Source: Bifidobacterium psychraerophilum
Lineage (GTDB): Bacteria; Actinomycetota; Actinomycetes; Actinomycetales; Bifidobacteriaceae
Reading direction: 5' to 3'
NCBI RefSeq assembly: GCF_000741705.1
Contig: NZ_JGZI01000007.1
Location: 124,001 to 188,000 of the forward strand
DNA: 64,000 bases
Positions 35,125 to 44,384 of the stretch are shown here, in pieces. The notes beneath the pieces are model-generated. The model was not told where the DNA came from, made no database searches, and saw only the letters and a program-made list of their open reading frames with translations. Within the stretch, counting starts at the first letter, position 1; each line of letters starts with the position of its first letter. The position numbers and the translations under genes are program-made.

Positions 35125-36066
35125 TCAGCCTTTGACTCCCGACGATGCCACCGAATTCACGAACTGCTTCTGGAAGATCACGAAAACGAGGATGATCGGC
35201 ACCGTTATCAGTGAGGAGTATGCCATGATCTGCCCCCAGGATGTCGTCATCTGCTTGAAATACTGGACGCCGACCATAACCGGACGAAGATTCTCCGATT
35301 GGACCACCATCAGCGGCCAGACATATTGGTTCCACATCGGCAGGAAGCTCAGGATCACCACGGTCGCGGTCGCGGGGCCGGAAAGCGGCATTACAATGCG
35401 CGAATAGATGCGGAACCATCCGGCGCCGTCGACACGGGCCGCCTCATCCAGGTCACGGGGTATCGACTCGAAGTACTGCATATACAGGTATACCGAGAAG
35501 GCGTTCGCGATGAAGGGAACGATCTGCACATGCAGGGTATCCACCCACCCCTGGGTGAAGTAGATGCCGAACTGGTCGAATGCGACGTTAGGGAGCTGGT
35601 TCACCCACCACAGCAGCGGAATCGCGTAGGTCTCAAAAGGAACCATCAAGGTCGCCAGGATGAACATGAAGATGATCTGCTTGCCCCTCACCCGCAGGCG
35701 GCTTATCGCAAAGGCCGCCATCGAGTTGATGATGACGCCCAGGACGACGGTCACCACGGTGATGATTACCGAATTCATCAGGAAGGTGGCGGCCGGTACA
35801 CGTTCGAATACCTGCTCGTAGTTGTAGAAGGACATCTGCCCGACGGGCAGGAAGGCCTTCCACGAGCCGATATCGGACATGATCTGGTCGTCCGGTTTGA
35901 ACGATGACACCACCATGAACAGCAGGGGGAATGCGAAGAGGCATGCGAAGAGGATGCGCACGATCCATCCGCCCAAACCCACATGCCCGTTCCTGGCTTG
36001 GCGTTTTCCTCTGCTGCGCACATCATGCTTGGTCACATCGGCAATGGCATGAGTTGAATCCGTCAT
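35125..36066 (-). CDS. Sugar ABC transporter permease, MalG type (GH32 locus)
   Basis: 313 residues with six membrane segments and the permease loop DEAARVDGAGWFRIYSRIVMPL. The first periplasmic element VSSFKPDDQIMSDIGSW is characteristic of CUT1 MalG-like subunits. The ribosome site (AAGAGAT) is weak and the gene starts 31 nt after the preceding permease. Partners are the permease at 36098-37084 and the lipoprotein at 37081-38439; no ATPase is encoded locally. Confidence 0.93.
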   Translation of the reverse strand: MTDSTHAIADVTKHDVRSRGKRQARNGHVGLGGWIVRILFACLFAFPLLFMVVSSFKPDDQIMSDIGSWKAFLPVGQMSFYNYEQVFERVPAATFLMNSVIITVVTVVLGVIINSMAAFAISRLRVRGKQIIFMFILATLMVPFETYAIPLLWWVNQLPNVAFDQFGIYFTQGWVDTLHVQIVPFIANAFSVYLYMQYFESIPRDLDEAARVDGAGWFRIYSRIVMPLSGPATATVVILSFLPMWNQYVWPLMVVQSENLRPVMVGVQYFKQMTTSWGQIMAYSSLITVPIILVFVIFQKQFVNSVASSGVKG

Positions 36067-36097
36067 ATCGATCTCTTTCTCAAAAGCTCAGGTACTG

Positions 36098-37084
36098 TTA
36101 TTTCTCACGCGTCAGATAGCGCAGAATTCCAGTGATAACCATGATGATGATGAAGTACACCAAGGTGATCGCGGAGGCGTAGCCGGTTTCCTGCTGTTGG
36201 AATCCGGAGCGGATGGCTTCGTAGACGACCGTCGTCGTCGAATCCCTGGGACCGCCCGAAGTCATGACGTTCACCTGGGTGAACACGCTGGTCGCAGCGA
36301 TGGTGATGGTGATCAGGATCATGTTGCGCGTGTTGATCAGGCATGGCCAGGTCACGTTCTTGAACTGCTCCCAAGGAGAGCAGCCGTCCAGCTCCGAAGC
36401 CTCGTACAACTCCTCCGGCACGGTCTGCAGACCCGACAACCAGATCAGCATATGGTTGCCGACAGCCTGCCAGATCGACATGAAGATGATCGCACCCAAG
36501 GCCGTTTTGGGATTGTTGAGCCAATCCACACCGTGGAAATGGCCGAAGGTGATCTTCTCGATCACCACATTGAGCATGCCGTCGTTCTGGTAGATGAACA
36601 GCCAGAGCAGCGAGACGACGACCATCGAGGTGACGACCGGCAGAAAGTACACGGTCCGGAAGAACACCGAACTTCTGACCTTCTTATTGACCAGTACGGC
36701 AAGCAGCAGGCCCAGACCCGCCTGAAGCGGCACCACCGCCACGGTGAAGATCGTCACATTCCTCAATGCGGCCCAGAAGGTCGGATCCGAGAACATCCTC
36801 GTGAAATTGTCGACTCCGATGAAGCGCATGGGCACAGGTGAGACCGAACGCGAATTCGTGAAGGCCAGCACGAAGGAGAGCACGACAGGAATCGCCACGA
36901 ACAGCAGCAGGAGCAGCGATGCCGGGGCCAGCATGGCCCAACCGACACGGCTTTCGTTTCGTAGCTCACCGCTGCCATGTTTGGCGGTATGAGTCTTCCC
37001 CGTCCGCACGGTGTTCACACCGGCATGTCCACTGCCGCCGACGCTGCTGCTGCCACTTGCGATATTCATGCTTGAGGTGCTCAT
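36098..37084 (-). CDS. Sugar ABC transporter permease, MalF type (GH32 locus)
   Basis: 328 residues. Its ATG overlaps the stop of the binding-protein gene (ATGA), so it is translationally coupled. A Ser/Gly/Thr-rich leader of about 45 residues precedes six membrane segments and the loop EASELDGCSPWEQFKNVTWPCL, a slightly unusual EAA motif. It forms the channel with the following permease. Confidence 0.93.
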   Translation of the reverse strand: MSTSSMNIASGSSSVGGSGHAGVNTVRTGKTHTAKHGSGELRNESRVGWAMLAPASLLLLLFVAIPVVLSFVLAFTNSRSVSPVPMRFIGVDNFTRMFSDPTFWAALRNVTIFTVAVVPLQAGLGLLLAVLVNKKVRSSVFFRTVYFLPVVTSMVVVSLLWLFIYQNDGMLNVVIEKITFGHFHGVDWLNNPKTALGAIIFMSIWQAVGNHMLIWLSGLQTVPEELYEASELDGCSPWEQFKNVTWPCLINTRNMILITITIAATSVFTQVNVMTSGGPRDSTTTVVYEAIRSGFQQQETGYASAITLVYFIIIMVITGILRYLTREK

Positions 37085-38439
37085 GATTGGTCCTTGTCCT
37101 CGGCGGTGGCATCGGTGCTCGCCTGGTATCCGTCGGCACCCTTGATGTTGCCGTCGATATGGTTGACCGCCTTATCGAGGGAGGCCTGGATGTCGGCGCC
37201 GTTGATGATGTCGTTCATGGTTTTGGCGAATTCCACGGAGATGAAACTGTACGCGGGCGTCTCGGGACGCATCTTCACATTACGTTTCGAGATCTCCACA
37301 AAGATCTCCATCACCCCGCCTGCGGAGAATTCTGGAACCATCTCGCGCGCGGCCTGGCTGGCGGGAATATTCATCCCGGCCTTGGAGATCGGAGCCATGT
37401 ACTTGTCCTGCAGGGAGAAGCGAATGTAGTCCTGCGCGGCGGCTTTGTTGGCGCAGGTCTTGGAGAGGGCGATCTCCCATGACCCACCTGGGCTGATCGA
37501 GCCCTGCCCGAAATCAGTCATGGGCATGGCTACGATATCGTCGATATCCTTCGCGTACTTCTGGAATGTGGACCAGACCCACATGCCGCCATAGAGCAGT
37601 CCTGATTTGTTATTGGCGAAATCCAGTCCGGTATCCGAAGCGCCTTTGGTGGTGATGTAGCCCTGCTGCACCAGATTGCGCATCCACTGGGAGAATTCCA
37701 CGGCTTTCTTGCCGTTGAGCTCGCCGTCCGCGCTCTGGTAACCATTCCGATTGATCAGATCGCCGCCGAAGGATTGCAGGATCGGGCCGAATCCATAGGC
37801 GTACCATTCGCTGGTGGTGTCCGCCGTCCCCATTTCGAAGGGATAGCGCCACTCGCCGCTGTCTTTGAGTTTGGCGAGCGCGTCCTCCATCTCGGATTTG
37901 CTCCAGGGCCGGTCGATGGTAGCCACGCGAATGCCGAGTTTCTTCAGAACCGAGCGTCTGGCGAATAGGCCCACCGTCGCATCGTAATTACTGAATCCAT
38001 AGACCTTGCCGTTCCACTTTCCCGATGACGAGGGCAGCAGCTGATCGCCTCTGGCCAGTAGCTGTTTCTCGGTGAAGGGTGTGATGATGTTCGCCCAGGC
38101 CCAGTACGGGACGTTCGGCTGATCCACATCGACCACACAAGGCAATGAGCCCCCGGTGGCCGCAGAGATCACGGATGTGTTGTATGAGGCCTGCGGGAAG
38201 GTTTCCAGCTTGATGGTGGCCTTTTTGTCGGGGCTGGCGTTGTAGTCCTTGACGATCTGCTTGACGACCGCCAGTTCCCCATCGTTCCCGGCCAGATGGG
38301 ACCATACGGTTATCTCATCCGCATTCGCGCTGGCCGCCGCGCGTGCGGCCTCCCCACAGCCCGACATCGCCACGATGCCGAGTATGACCAGGCCGGTTGC
38401 CGCTCGTACCAGCATCGGCCGTTTCCTTGATGATGACAT
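37081..38439 (-). CDS. Sugar-binding lipoprotein (GH32 locus)
   Basis: 452 residues from the ATG at 38439 with AAAGG upstream. A signal with the lipobox AMSGC leads to lipid anchoring. The family 1 binding-protein fold follows (ITVWSHLAGNDGELAVVKQIVKDY, GGSLPCVVDVDQPNVPYWAW). The ligand should be the substrate of the locus; GH32 points to a fructoside, while the ADP-ribosylglycohydrolase-like gene leaves a pentose or nucleoside-type ligand possible. It is coupled to the permease downstream, and a 70-nt gap separates it from the upstream hydrolase gene. Confidence 0.92.
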   Translation of the reverse strand: MSSSRKRPMLVRAATGLVILGIVAMSGCGEAARAAASANADEITVWSHLAGNDGELAVVKQIVKDYNASPDKKATIKLETFPQASYNTSVISAATGGSLPCVVDVDQPNVPYWAWANIITPFTEKQLLARGDQLLPSSSGKWNGKVYGFSNYDATVGLFARRSVLKKLGIRVATIDRPWSKSEMEDALAKLKDSGEWRYPFEMGTADTTSEWYAYGFGPILQSFGGDLINRNGYQSADGELNGKKAVEFSQWMRNLVQQGYITTKGASDTGLDFANNKSGLLYGGMWVWSTFQKYAKDIDDIVAMPMTDFGQGSISPGGSWEIALSKTCANKAAAQDYIRFSLQDKYMAPISKAGMNIPASQAAREMVPEFSAGGVMEIFVEISKRNVKMRPETPAYSFISVEFAKTMNDIINGADIQASLDKAVNHIDGNIKGADGYQASTDATAEDKDQS

Positions 38440-38509
38440 GGCGCCTACCTTTCTCCCTCGTATCTCTGCTGTTTCATAAGCTCTGCTTCTCTTATCGCAT
38501 ATCCGTCGT

Positions 38510-39514
38510 TCAGTGACGCGCCTGATCGACCAGAGGTGCCATCTCCCTGGCGACCCTATCGAAATCGATGGTGTTGGCTTTGCGCAGCACCGCGATCTCA
38601 TCCTCGCCGAGATTGCAGTCGTACCCTCCGCAGATTCCTCCGCAGATGGCGCCCAGGGTATCCGTATCACCGCCTATGCCTGCGCATGTGCGCACGCATT
38701 GCCGGGTGTTGCCCCGGTAGCGATAGACCATCGAGATCGCGGCAGGAACCGTTTGGATGGTGTCCAGGCCCGTTCCCAGGAAGTAATACAGTTCATTCCT
38801 GAACTCTTCTTCGTCAGGGATCCCGGCGATGCCGCGACCGTATTCGATTCGCTTGAGAATATCCGGCGTTGGGAGTTTGTTCCCATAGCGCGACGCGATC
38901 GAGGCGCTTCGCGCGATGACGTCGTAGTATTCATCCCAATCGACATCGTCATTGGCGAAGAGATAGCTGACCGCTGCGGCGACCACGGATGCCCCCTGAA
39001 TCGCGATCTGCGTATTGTGCGTGGGCAGGCATATGGCGGATACATTGCTCACCAGTCGCTCCATATCGTCGCAGCTGGAGATCAGACCGATCGGGGCGAT
39101 CTTCATGGCCGCGCCGTTCGTGGTTCCCCAGATCCCAGATTCGCTCAGCGGAGTGCCATTCTTGATCTCCTCCACCGCGCGTTTGGTGCTCGGCCCCGCG
39201 ACGACGGCGCTTTTCTCGTCATGATCGAGCCAGTCAATCAGATATCTGACAAAGATCTCCGCTTCGACCTTCCCGCCGCTCTCGATGAGCATGTCGCACA
39301 GGAATACGGCGTTTTCCGTATCATCCGTGACGGTTCCCGCATCCAGATGGCGGATGAAGGTGCCCAGATCGTCAGGGCTCGGCTCGAAAGTCGTGATTTC
39401 GCCATATCGCTTTTCGATCTGCTCCTTCGTGAGGTTCTCGGTCGGCATCCCCATCGCATCACCGTAGGCGATGGACAGCAACGTATCGAGCACGCGATCT
39501 GCGGTTGTTTTCAT
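38510..39514 (-). CDS. ADP-ribosylglycohydrolase family protein
   Basis: 334 residues from the ATG at 39514, which overlaps the kinase stop by 4 nt (ATGA). The family fold is all-helical with two magnesium sites; the metal ligands are visible as SIAYGDAMGMP near the start, TVTDDTENA, and GIGGDTDTLGAICGG near the C-terminus. Known members remove ADP-ribose from arginine or hydrolyse related N- or O-glycosidic ribosyl bonds. Here it is embedded in a sugar-import operon between a PfkB kinase and a binding protein, with no ADP-ribosyltransferase in sight, so a catabolic role on an imported glycoside is more likely than protein de-modification. That is inference. Confidence 0.9.
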   Translation of the reverse strand: MKTTADRVLDTLLSIAYGDAMGMPTENLTKEQIEKRYGEITTFEPSPDDLGTFIRHLDAGTVTDDTENAVFLCDMLIESGGKVEAEIFVRYLIDWLDHDEKSAVVAGPSTKRAVEEIKNGTPLSESGIWGTTNGAAMKIAPIGLISSCDDMERLVSNVSAICLPTHNTQIAIQGASVVAAAVSYLFANDDVDWDEYYDVIARSASIASRYGNKLPTPDILKRIEYGRGIAGIPDEEEFRNELYYFLGTGLDTIQTVPAAISMVYRYRGNTRQCVRTCAGIGGDTDTLGAICGGICGGYDCNLGEDEIAVLRKANTIDFDRVAREMAPLVDQARH

Positions 39515-40464
39515 ATGCGATCTCCTTGCATGTGTTCGGAAAGGAAGGTCTCCGCTTCCTCCCTGGTTGGAGAAGACAGGGCTCCATATTCCATACAGGT
39601 CAACGCGGCGCATGCCGAGGCGAAACGCAATGATGATTCGAGGGGCTGATCGCGCAGCAGATGTTCGGTCATCAGTGCCCCGATGAAGGAATCGCCGGCT
39701 CCTGTGGTGTCCTTCGCTGCGATGCTGAAGGCGGGGATATCGTAGCGAGAACCGAGCTCATCCACGGCGGTAACCCCTCTGCCGCCTTTCGTCAGCACGA
39801 TCAGGCCACTGAAGAATCCACGGATGAAATCGATCTGCTCATCAGTCTGGTAACTGCCCGAAAATGGTCCGATGCCCTCCTGGCAGGGGGCGAACACATC
39901 GACGTGATTCAAGAATTCAATGAGGAAATCCCTGTCCACGCCTTTGGAGAGCACCGTTGCGAAATCCTCCTGCATGTTGAACACCACAAGCTTGCCTTGT
40001 TCCTTCGCACGAATTGCGGCGGTAAGCGACAACCGCGCCGGGTTCAGATCCAGATACACAATAGATGCCTCATCGATCAGCTGAAGCGACGCCTCGGCTT
40101 CCTCGACGGCAGGAAGGCTTTTACCGCCGTCCGAATCGAGCACCAATGCCTTTTCGCCGTTTTCATCGACGTAGATCAGACAATGCGGGGCCTGATAACC
40201 TCCGCTTTGCCGGATGACCCCGCGGGTGTCCACACCAAGTTCCTGCAGGCTTGAGATGATGAGGTCGCTGTCGGCATCCTGGGCGACTTTCGAAATCGTC
40301 GCGCTTCGGGCACCGAGCCGTTGGGCCTGGACGAGGACGTTCGTCCCGCTGCCGCCCAGCATCCGCCGGGTTGAAAGCACTGTGCAAAAGCCATCGCGAA
40401 TGGGCAGATGATCTACGACCTTGATGGTGTCGAGAGCGCTTCCTCCCAATCCGAGAATATCCAT
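39511..40464 (-). CDS. PfkB family carbohydrate kinase
   Basis: 317 residues, ATG at 40464 with GAGGGGG about 5 nt upstream. The PfkB signatures are GGSGTNVLVQAQRLG in the N-terminal part and AKDTTGAGDSFIGAL with catalytic Asp258. The lid and substrate residues do not decide between ribose, fructose and nucleosides by eye. It opens the operon and overlaps the ADP-ribosylglycohydrolase-like gene, so it probably phosphorylates the sugar that enzyme or the GH32 releases. A LacI-type palindrome lies about 100 nt upstream. Confidence 0.92.
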   Translation of the reverse strand: MDILGLGGSALDTIKVVDHLPIRDGFCTVLSTRRMLGGSGTNVLVQAQRLGARSATISKVAQDADSDLIISSLQELGVDTRGVIRQSGGYQAPHCLIYVDENGEKALVLDSDGGKSLPAVEEAEASLQLIDEASIVYLDLNPARLSLTAAIRAKEQGKLVVFNMQEDFATVLSKGVDRDFLIEFLNHVDVFAPCQEGIGPFSGSYQTDEQIDFIRGFFSGLIVLTKGGRGVTAVDELGSRYDIPAFSIAAKDTTGAGDSFIGALMTEHLLRDQPLESSLRFASACAALTCMEYGALSSPTREEAETFLSEHMQGDRI

Positions 40465-40565
40465 AGTTCCCCCTCATGGCACCGGTGCTTCCTTGCAGAA
40501 CCGAATGCTTCTGATCTTCGCTGACCAACCTTTCGCAGTCGAGACTATCGTGTCAAGAACGTGAT

Positions 40566-40579
40566 GTCAAACGATTGAC
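40566..40579. promoter_or_regulatory. LacI-type operator at the kinase promoter
   Basis: GTCAAACGATTGAC pairs at six of seven positions around a central CG, the usual form of a LacI-family operator. It stands 102 nt upstream of the kinase start at the head of the operon. Its left half recurs at 35037 before the lacI gene of the same locus, supporting that regulator as the binder. Confidence 0.6.
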
Positions 40580-40670
40580 GTTTCCCTAGACCGACAGTCT
40601 CCTCCCTCATGCGAAACGCGCGAATTCACGCATTTCCCCAAAAAAGAAACCATGTGGTAACTTAATTGCG

Positions 40671-40684
40671 TCACAACGTTGTGA
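40671..40684. promoter_or_regulatory. LacI-type operator upstream of the MFS/GH1/GH3 genes
   Basis: TCACAACGTTGTGA is a perfect 14-bp palindrome with a central CG, directly before the AAGGAGG ribosome site (40687-40693) of the MFS gene. Binding here would block transcription at or just after the start point. Its half-site differs from the GTCAAACG type, so a different repressor, not encoded next to it, is expected. Confidence 0.65.
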
Positions 40685-40700
40685 AACAAGGAGGATTCTT

Positions 40701-42098
40701 ATGTCCGAACAACACACGCCCACACCCATCCCCGATCCGGATGCCCTGGTCCATGCCATACCTGCCGACCAATCGCTGCCGGTGCAGGAGGAGACCGCCG
40801 AGGTGGCGGCGAGCAATTTCTCTGCGGATTCGTCGCCCTTCAACGACTTCGGCGAACGTCGCTTCGTCAACAAACTCAGCTGGTTCGGCCCGCTGAACCT
40901 CGTCACCATCCTCGCCTTCACCATTCCGACAGCAGCCGCCGCGTCACTGTTCTCATTCATGTATACGGTCGTGCTGCCGGAGTCCGCAGCGAACACCGCC
41001 ATCGGGTTGACGAATGTTTCAGGCGCCATGACCGGGGCCGTCTTCGCAGTCCTCATCGGATTCCTCTCCGATAGGACGCGCAGCCGCCTGGGAAGGAGGA
41101 ATCCCTGGATACTCACCGGCACGGCGCTGTCGGCCCTCGGTCTGCTTGGATTGGGCGCGGTCAGCTACTCCGCGGTCTGGGCCGTCATCATCTTCTTCTG
41201 CCTCTTCCAGGCGGGGCTCAACATGTTCTATGCCGCATACACCGCACTGCTGCCTGATCGCGTGCATTCATCACTGCTCGGCCGCGCATCCGCATATTCG
41301 GGTTTCGGCAGCCTGGCAGGCACGGCGCTCGGCTCGATACTCACGCAGCTGCTGGTCAGCGTCTTCGGCGCAGAGAACCTGAAAGACGGCTTCTATACAC
41401 TGCCCTGGCTGATGATCATCATTTCGATCGTCATCGTCATCGTGCTACCCGGTGCTGATATGCGCAAGAAGAAAGCCGTTGAGGGACAGGGTGACATCGG
41501 TGAGGAGGCCAAGTCCAAGTTCCGCATCCCACGTGATCGCGATTTCTGGCTTGCGTATTTCGGCCGCTTCTCGATAGTCCTCGGCATCATGCTCATTCTG
41601 CAGACCGCGACCCAGATATTGCGCTACCACTACGGTCTCACGGTTGCACAGGCGGCCGGAGTCGGCGCTATTGCGGGTCTGCTGATGGCCGGTGCCGGTG
41701 CCGTCTCCTCACTGCTCGCCGGTTTCATCTCCGACAAGATCGGCAAGCGCAAGCCCCTGATCGCCGTCACCGTCGGACTGTTCATCATCGGCACCCTGCT
41801 GCTGATCTTCAGCAAAAACATCACCATGTACTATGCCTATACGGTTTTCGCGGCGCTCTCCTACGGCAGTTTCCAGGCCATCGACCAAGCGCTGATGGTT
41901 GAGGTGCTTCCCGACAAGGAACATGTCGCGCAGGATATGGGCATGCTCGGCACCACGAACACCCTGACCGGAGTCGTGGCCGGAGGCCTCGGCGCCCTGC
42001 TCATCGCGGTTCTCGGCTACGAGACGATGTTCCTGCTGGCGGCCGTCCTGGCATTCGTGGGAATCCTCATCTTCATCCCCATCCGTCGCGTCAAGTAG
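40701..42098 (+). CDS. MFS sugar symporter (SLC45/GPH-like)
   Basis: 465 residues, ATG at 40701 with AAGGAGG 7 nt upstream. A 60-residue hydrophilic leader precedes 12 membrane segments. GFLSDRTRSRLGRRNPWILTG is the loop 2-3 motif of sugar:cation symporters related to sucrose transporters, and the second half repeats it as GFISDKIGKRKPLI. It should bring in an intact glycoside by proton symport. It is the first gene of a run with a hydrolase, GH1 and GH3, so the likely cargo is a beta-glucoside. Confidence 0.9.
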   Translation: MSEQHTPTPIPDPDALVHAIPADQSLPVQEETAEVAASNFSADSSPFNDFGERRFVNKLSWFGPLNLVTILAFTIPTAAAASLFSFMYTVVLPESAANTAIGLTNVSGAMTGAVFAVLIGFLSDRTRSRLGRRNPWILTGTALSALGLLGLGAVSYSAVWAVIIFFCLFQAGLNMFYAAYTALLPDRVHSSLLGRASAYSGFGSLAGTALGSILTQLLVSVFGAENLKDGFYTLPWLMIIISIVIVIVLPGADMRKKKAVEGQGDIGEEAKSKFRIPRDRDFWLAYFGRFSIVLGIMLILQTATQILRYHYGLTVAQAAGVGAIAGLLMAGAGAVSSLLAGFISDKIGKRKPLIAVTVGLFIIGTLLLIFSKNITMYYAYTVFAALSYGSFQAIDQALMVEVLPDKEHVAQDMGMLGTTNTLTGVVAGGLGALLIAVLGYETMFLLAAVLAFVGILIFIPIRRVK

Positions 42099-42107
42099 GG
42101 GATACCC

Positions 42108-43010
42108 TTGTCTTCCATCGACTCCAAGGGTGCACATGCGGCGCCCACGCTCAAGCCCATCCCGTTGTTCGGGCCGGATCTGAGTGCAGGCACCGCAAGA
42201 GGCGTCGCCATTCACTGTTCATGCGGCACCCTTACGGGGGCCGTAACAGAGCATTATGCCCATGCGGAACACCTCTCGGTATTCATCCCCGGGTTCACCG
42301 GTTCAAAAGAGGATTTCCTCGGGTTCTTTCCCGGTCTGCTGGGCTCAGGCTCCCAAGGCAGAGCCTATGCCGCTTACAGCCAGAGGGGACAGGCCGATTC
42401 AGCCGCCCCGCAGGAGACGGAATCATATGCGCTTGCAGACTTTGTGAGCGACGGAATCGAGGCGCTGCTCCAATTCGGAGCGGACGCACGCCCGGTGGAT
42501 CTCGTCGGACACAGCTTCGGGGGCGTGGTCGCACGTCGAATCGCCATCGCCCGACCGGAGCTCATCCGCTCGCTGACGCTGATTTCAAGCGGCGCCAAAT
42601 CCCTGCAGGAAAGGCCCGAGCAGAAGGCGGGAATCGAAGCCCTGCGGAGGTACGGCACCTCTCTCCTCTTCCAGGCCGCCTATCCGGATCTACCCGACGA
42701 GCGGCAAGCCGACCCCTATACCGAAATGTACCGCCTGCGCGCGCACGCCAGTTCCTTGGCCGGTATCCTCGGCATCTCGGCACTCCTCAAGGACTATCCG
42801 GATGCCAGCGACGCATTGTCCGCACTCGGCCTCCCCATCGCCATCATGTATGGCAGTGAGGATGACGTGTGGCCTCAGGAACTCTACCGTTGGGAGGCCG
42901 ATCGGCTGGCAGTCACACCGCTGATCATCCCGGGTGCAGGCCACAGTGCCCAGCTGGACCGACCAATAGCCCTGAGCCGGGCCCTGCAGCGCTTTTGGGA
43001 GCTGGGGTAG
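42108..43010 (+). CDS. Alpha/beta hydrolase
   Basis: 300 residues from a TTG at 42108, nine bases after the MFS stop, with AGGGGA 4 nt before it; no ATG is available nearby. The nucleophile elbow is VDLVGHSFGGVV, the acid lies in YGSEDDVWP and the histidine in IPGAGHSAQLDRP, the complete triad of an esterase or lipase-type hydrolase. Placed between a sugar symporter and glucosidases, it may remove an acyl group from imported glycosides. The substrate is not readable. Confidence 0.88.
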   Translation: MSSIDSKGAHAAPTLKPIPLFGPDLSAGTARGVAIHCSCGTLTGAVTEHYAHAEHLSVFIPGFTGSKEDFLGFFPGLLGSGSQGRAYAAYSQRGQADSAAPQETESYALADFVSDGIEALLQFGADARPVDLVGHSFGGVVARRIAIARPELIRSLTLISSGAKSLQERPEQKAGIEALRRYGTSLLFQAAYPDLPDERQADPYTEMYRLRAHASSLAGILGISALLKDYPDASDALSALGLPIAIMYGSEDDVWPQELYRWEADRLAVTPLIIPGAGHSAQLDRPIALSRALQRFWELG

Positions 43011-43077
43011 ACCCTGATCATCAGTACGGTTCACCGCCGTGGAATCGTCGTCAACATTGCAGAAAGGAACATCGACC

Positions 43078-44307
43078 ATGAATGTCGGTATCAATGACAC
43101 CCCTCACCGGGCCCTGCCGTCAGGATTCCTCTTCGGAGCGGCAACCTCGCCCCATCAGACCGAAGGCGGCAACATCCACAGCGATTGGTGGCAACTTGAG
43201 CACGCCGAAGACTCATCGATGCGCGAGCAGTCGGGCATGGCCTGCGACTCCTATCACCGCTGGCAGGAGGATATGGATCTGCTGGCGGCATCCGGCCTTA
43301 ATGCCTACCGTTTCGGCATCGAATGGTCTCGCATAGAACCCGAGGAAGGCAAGTTCGACGAATCCGCGATACGCCATTACGCGGATATGGTCAGCACCGC
43401 GCACCGGCTCGGCATACGTCCTTTCGTCACGCTCCACCACTTCACCTCACCTGAATGGTTCAGCGACAAAGGCGGCTGGGCCTCGAAGGACTGCGTGCAG
43501 TCCTTCCTCTCCTATGTGGACGCGATCCTGCCGATACTCAGACTCGGGGTCTCGGGAATCGTCACCATCAACGAGCCGAATATGGTCGCGATCATGGGCC
43601 GTATCCGCGCCGGGGAGGTCAGCTTCTCCGATCTCGAACCGGGTGTGCTTCCGGAACCGGATGCGGGAATCACCGCCAATCTCATCGAATCGCATCTGAG
43701 GGCCGTGGCATTCCTGCACCAGGAGCTGCCCGGCACTCCCGTGGGCTGGAGCGTGGCCAACCAATGCGTTGAATATCTGGACGGCGGTGAGGCGAGGGCC
43801 GTCGAATACTCCCGAACCGTCGAGGAGCAGTTCATCCTCCCGGCCCGCAGCGATGATTTCATCGGCATCCAGTCCTATACCCGCACCGTTTTCGGCGAGG
43901 GAGGCAGAAAAGTCGAAGCCGACCCCGGCGATCTGACCTCGAATGGCTGGGAATATTATCCCCAGGCGGTGGCGGGTGCGCTCAGGCTCACGCACCAGAT
44001 GGCTCCGCAGACACCACTCATCGTGACGGAGAACGGCATTTCGACCAAGGATGACGCTCTGCGTATCCGCTACACCGAAACAGCCTTGAGCTGCATCGCG
44101 GATCTGCTCGACGATGGCCTGCCTATTCGCGGCTACTTCCACTGGTCCCTGCTGGACAACTACGAGTGGGGTAGCTGGGAGCCGACCTTCGGCCTTATCG
44201 CGGTCGATAGGCATAGCGGGCATTACGAGCGGACACCCAAACCCTCGCTCGCCTGGCTGGGCGGCTGGGCGTCCAAGGGCTGCCTGCCGAAGGTCCGGAA
44301 GAACTGA
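43078..44307 (+). CDS. Family GH1 beta-glycosidase
   Basis: 409 residues from the ATG at 43078 with AAAGGA about 10 nt upstream. GH1 elements in order: FLFGAATSPHQTEGG, FGIEWSRIEPEEG, acid/base Glu166 in TINEPN, nucleophile Glu318 in VTENG, and HWSLLDNYEWGSWEPTFGL near the C-terminus. It is shorter than most GH1 proteins (about 450-480) yet keeps all catalytic parts. There is no signal peptide: it hydrolyses imported beta-glucosides or phospho-free aryl glycosides in the cytoplasm. Confidence 0.94.
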   Translation: MNVGINDTPHRALPSGFLFGAATSPHQTEGGNIHSDWWQLEHAEDSSMREQSGMACDSYHRWQEDMDLLAASGLNAYRFGIEWSRIEPEEGKFDESAIRHYADMVSTAHRLGIRPFVTLHHFTSPEWFSDKGGWASKDCVQSFLSYVDAILPILRLGVSGIVTINEPNMVAIMGRIRAGEVSFSDLEPGVLPEPDAGITANLIESHLRAVAFLHQELPGTPVGWSVANQCVEYLDGGEARAVEYSRTVEEQFILPARSDDFIGIQSYTRTVFGEGGRKVEADPGDLTSNGWEYYPQAVAGALRLTHQMAPQTPLIVTENGISTKDDALRIRYTETALSCIADLLDDGLPIRGYFHWSLLDNYEWGSWEPTFGLIAVDRHSGHYERTPKPSLAWLGGWASKGCLPKVRKN

Positions 44308-44384
44308 GGCACACGGTCACGCATCGCACAGCCGGCAGGCAATAACACGACAACATGTATATGAATGCAGCAAGGAATGGAAGC

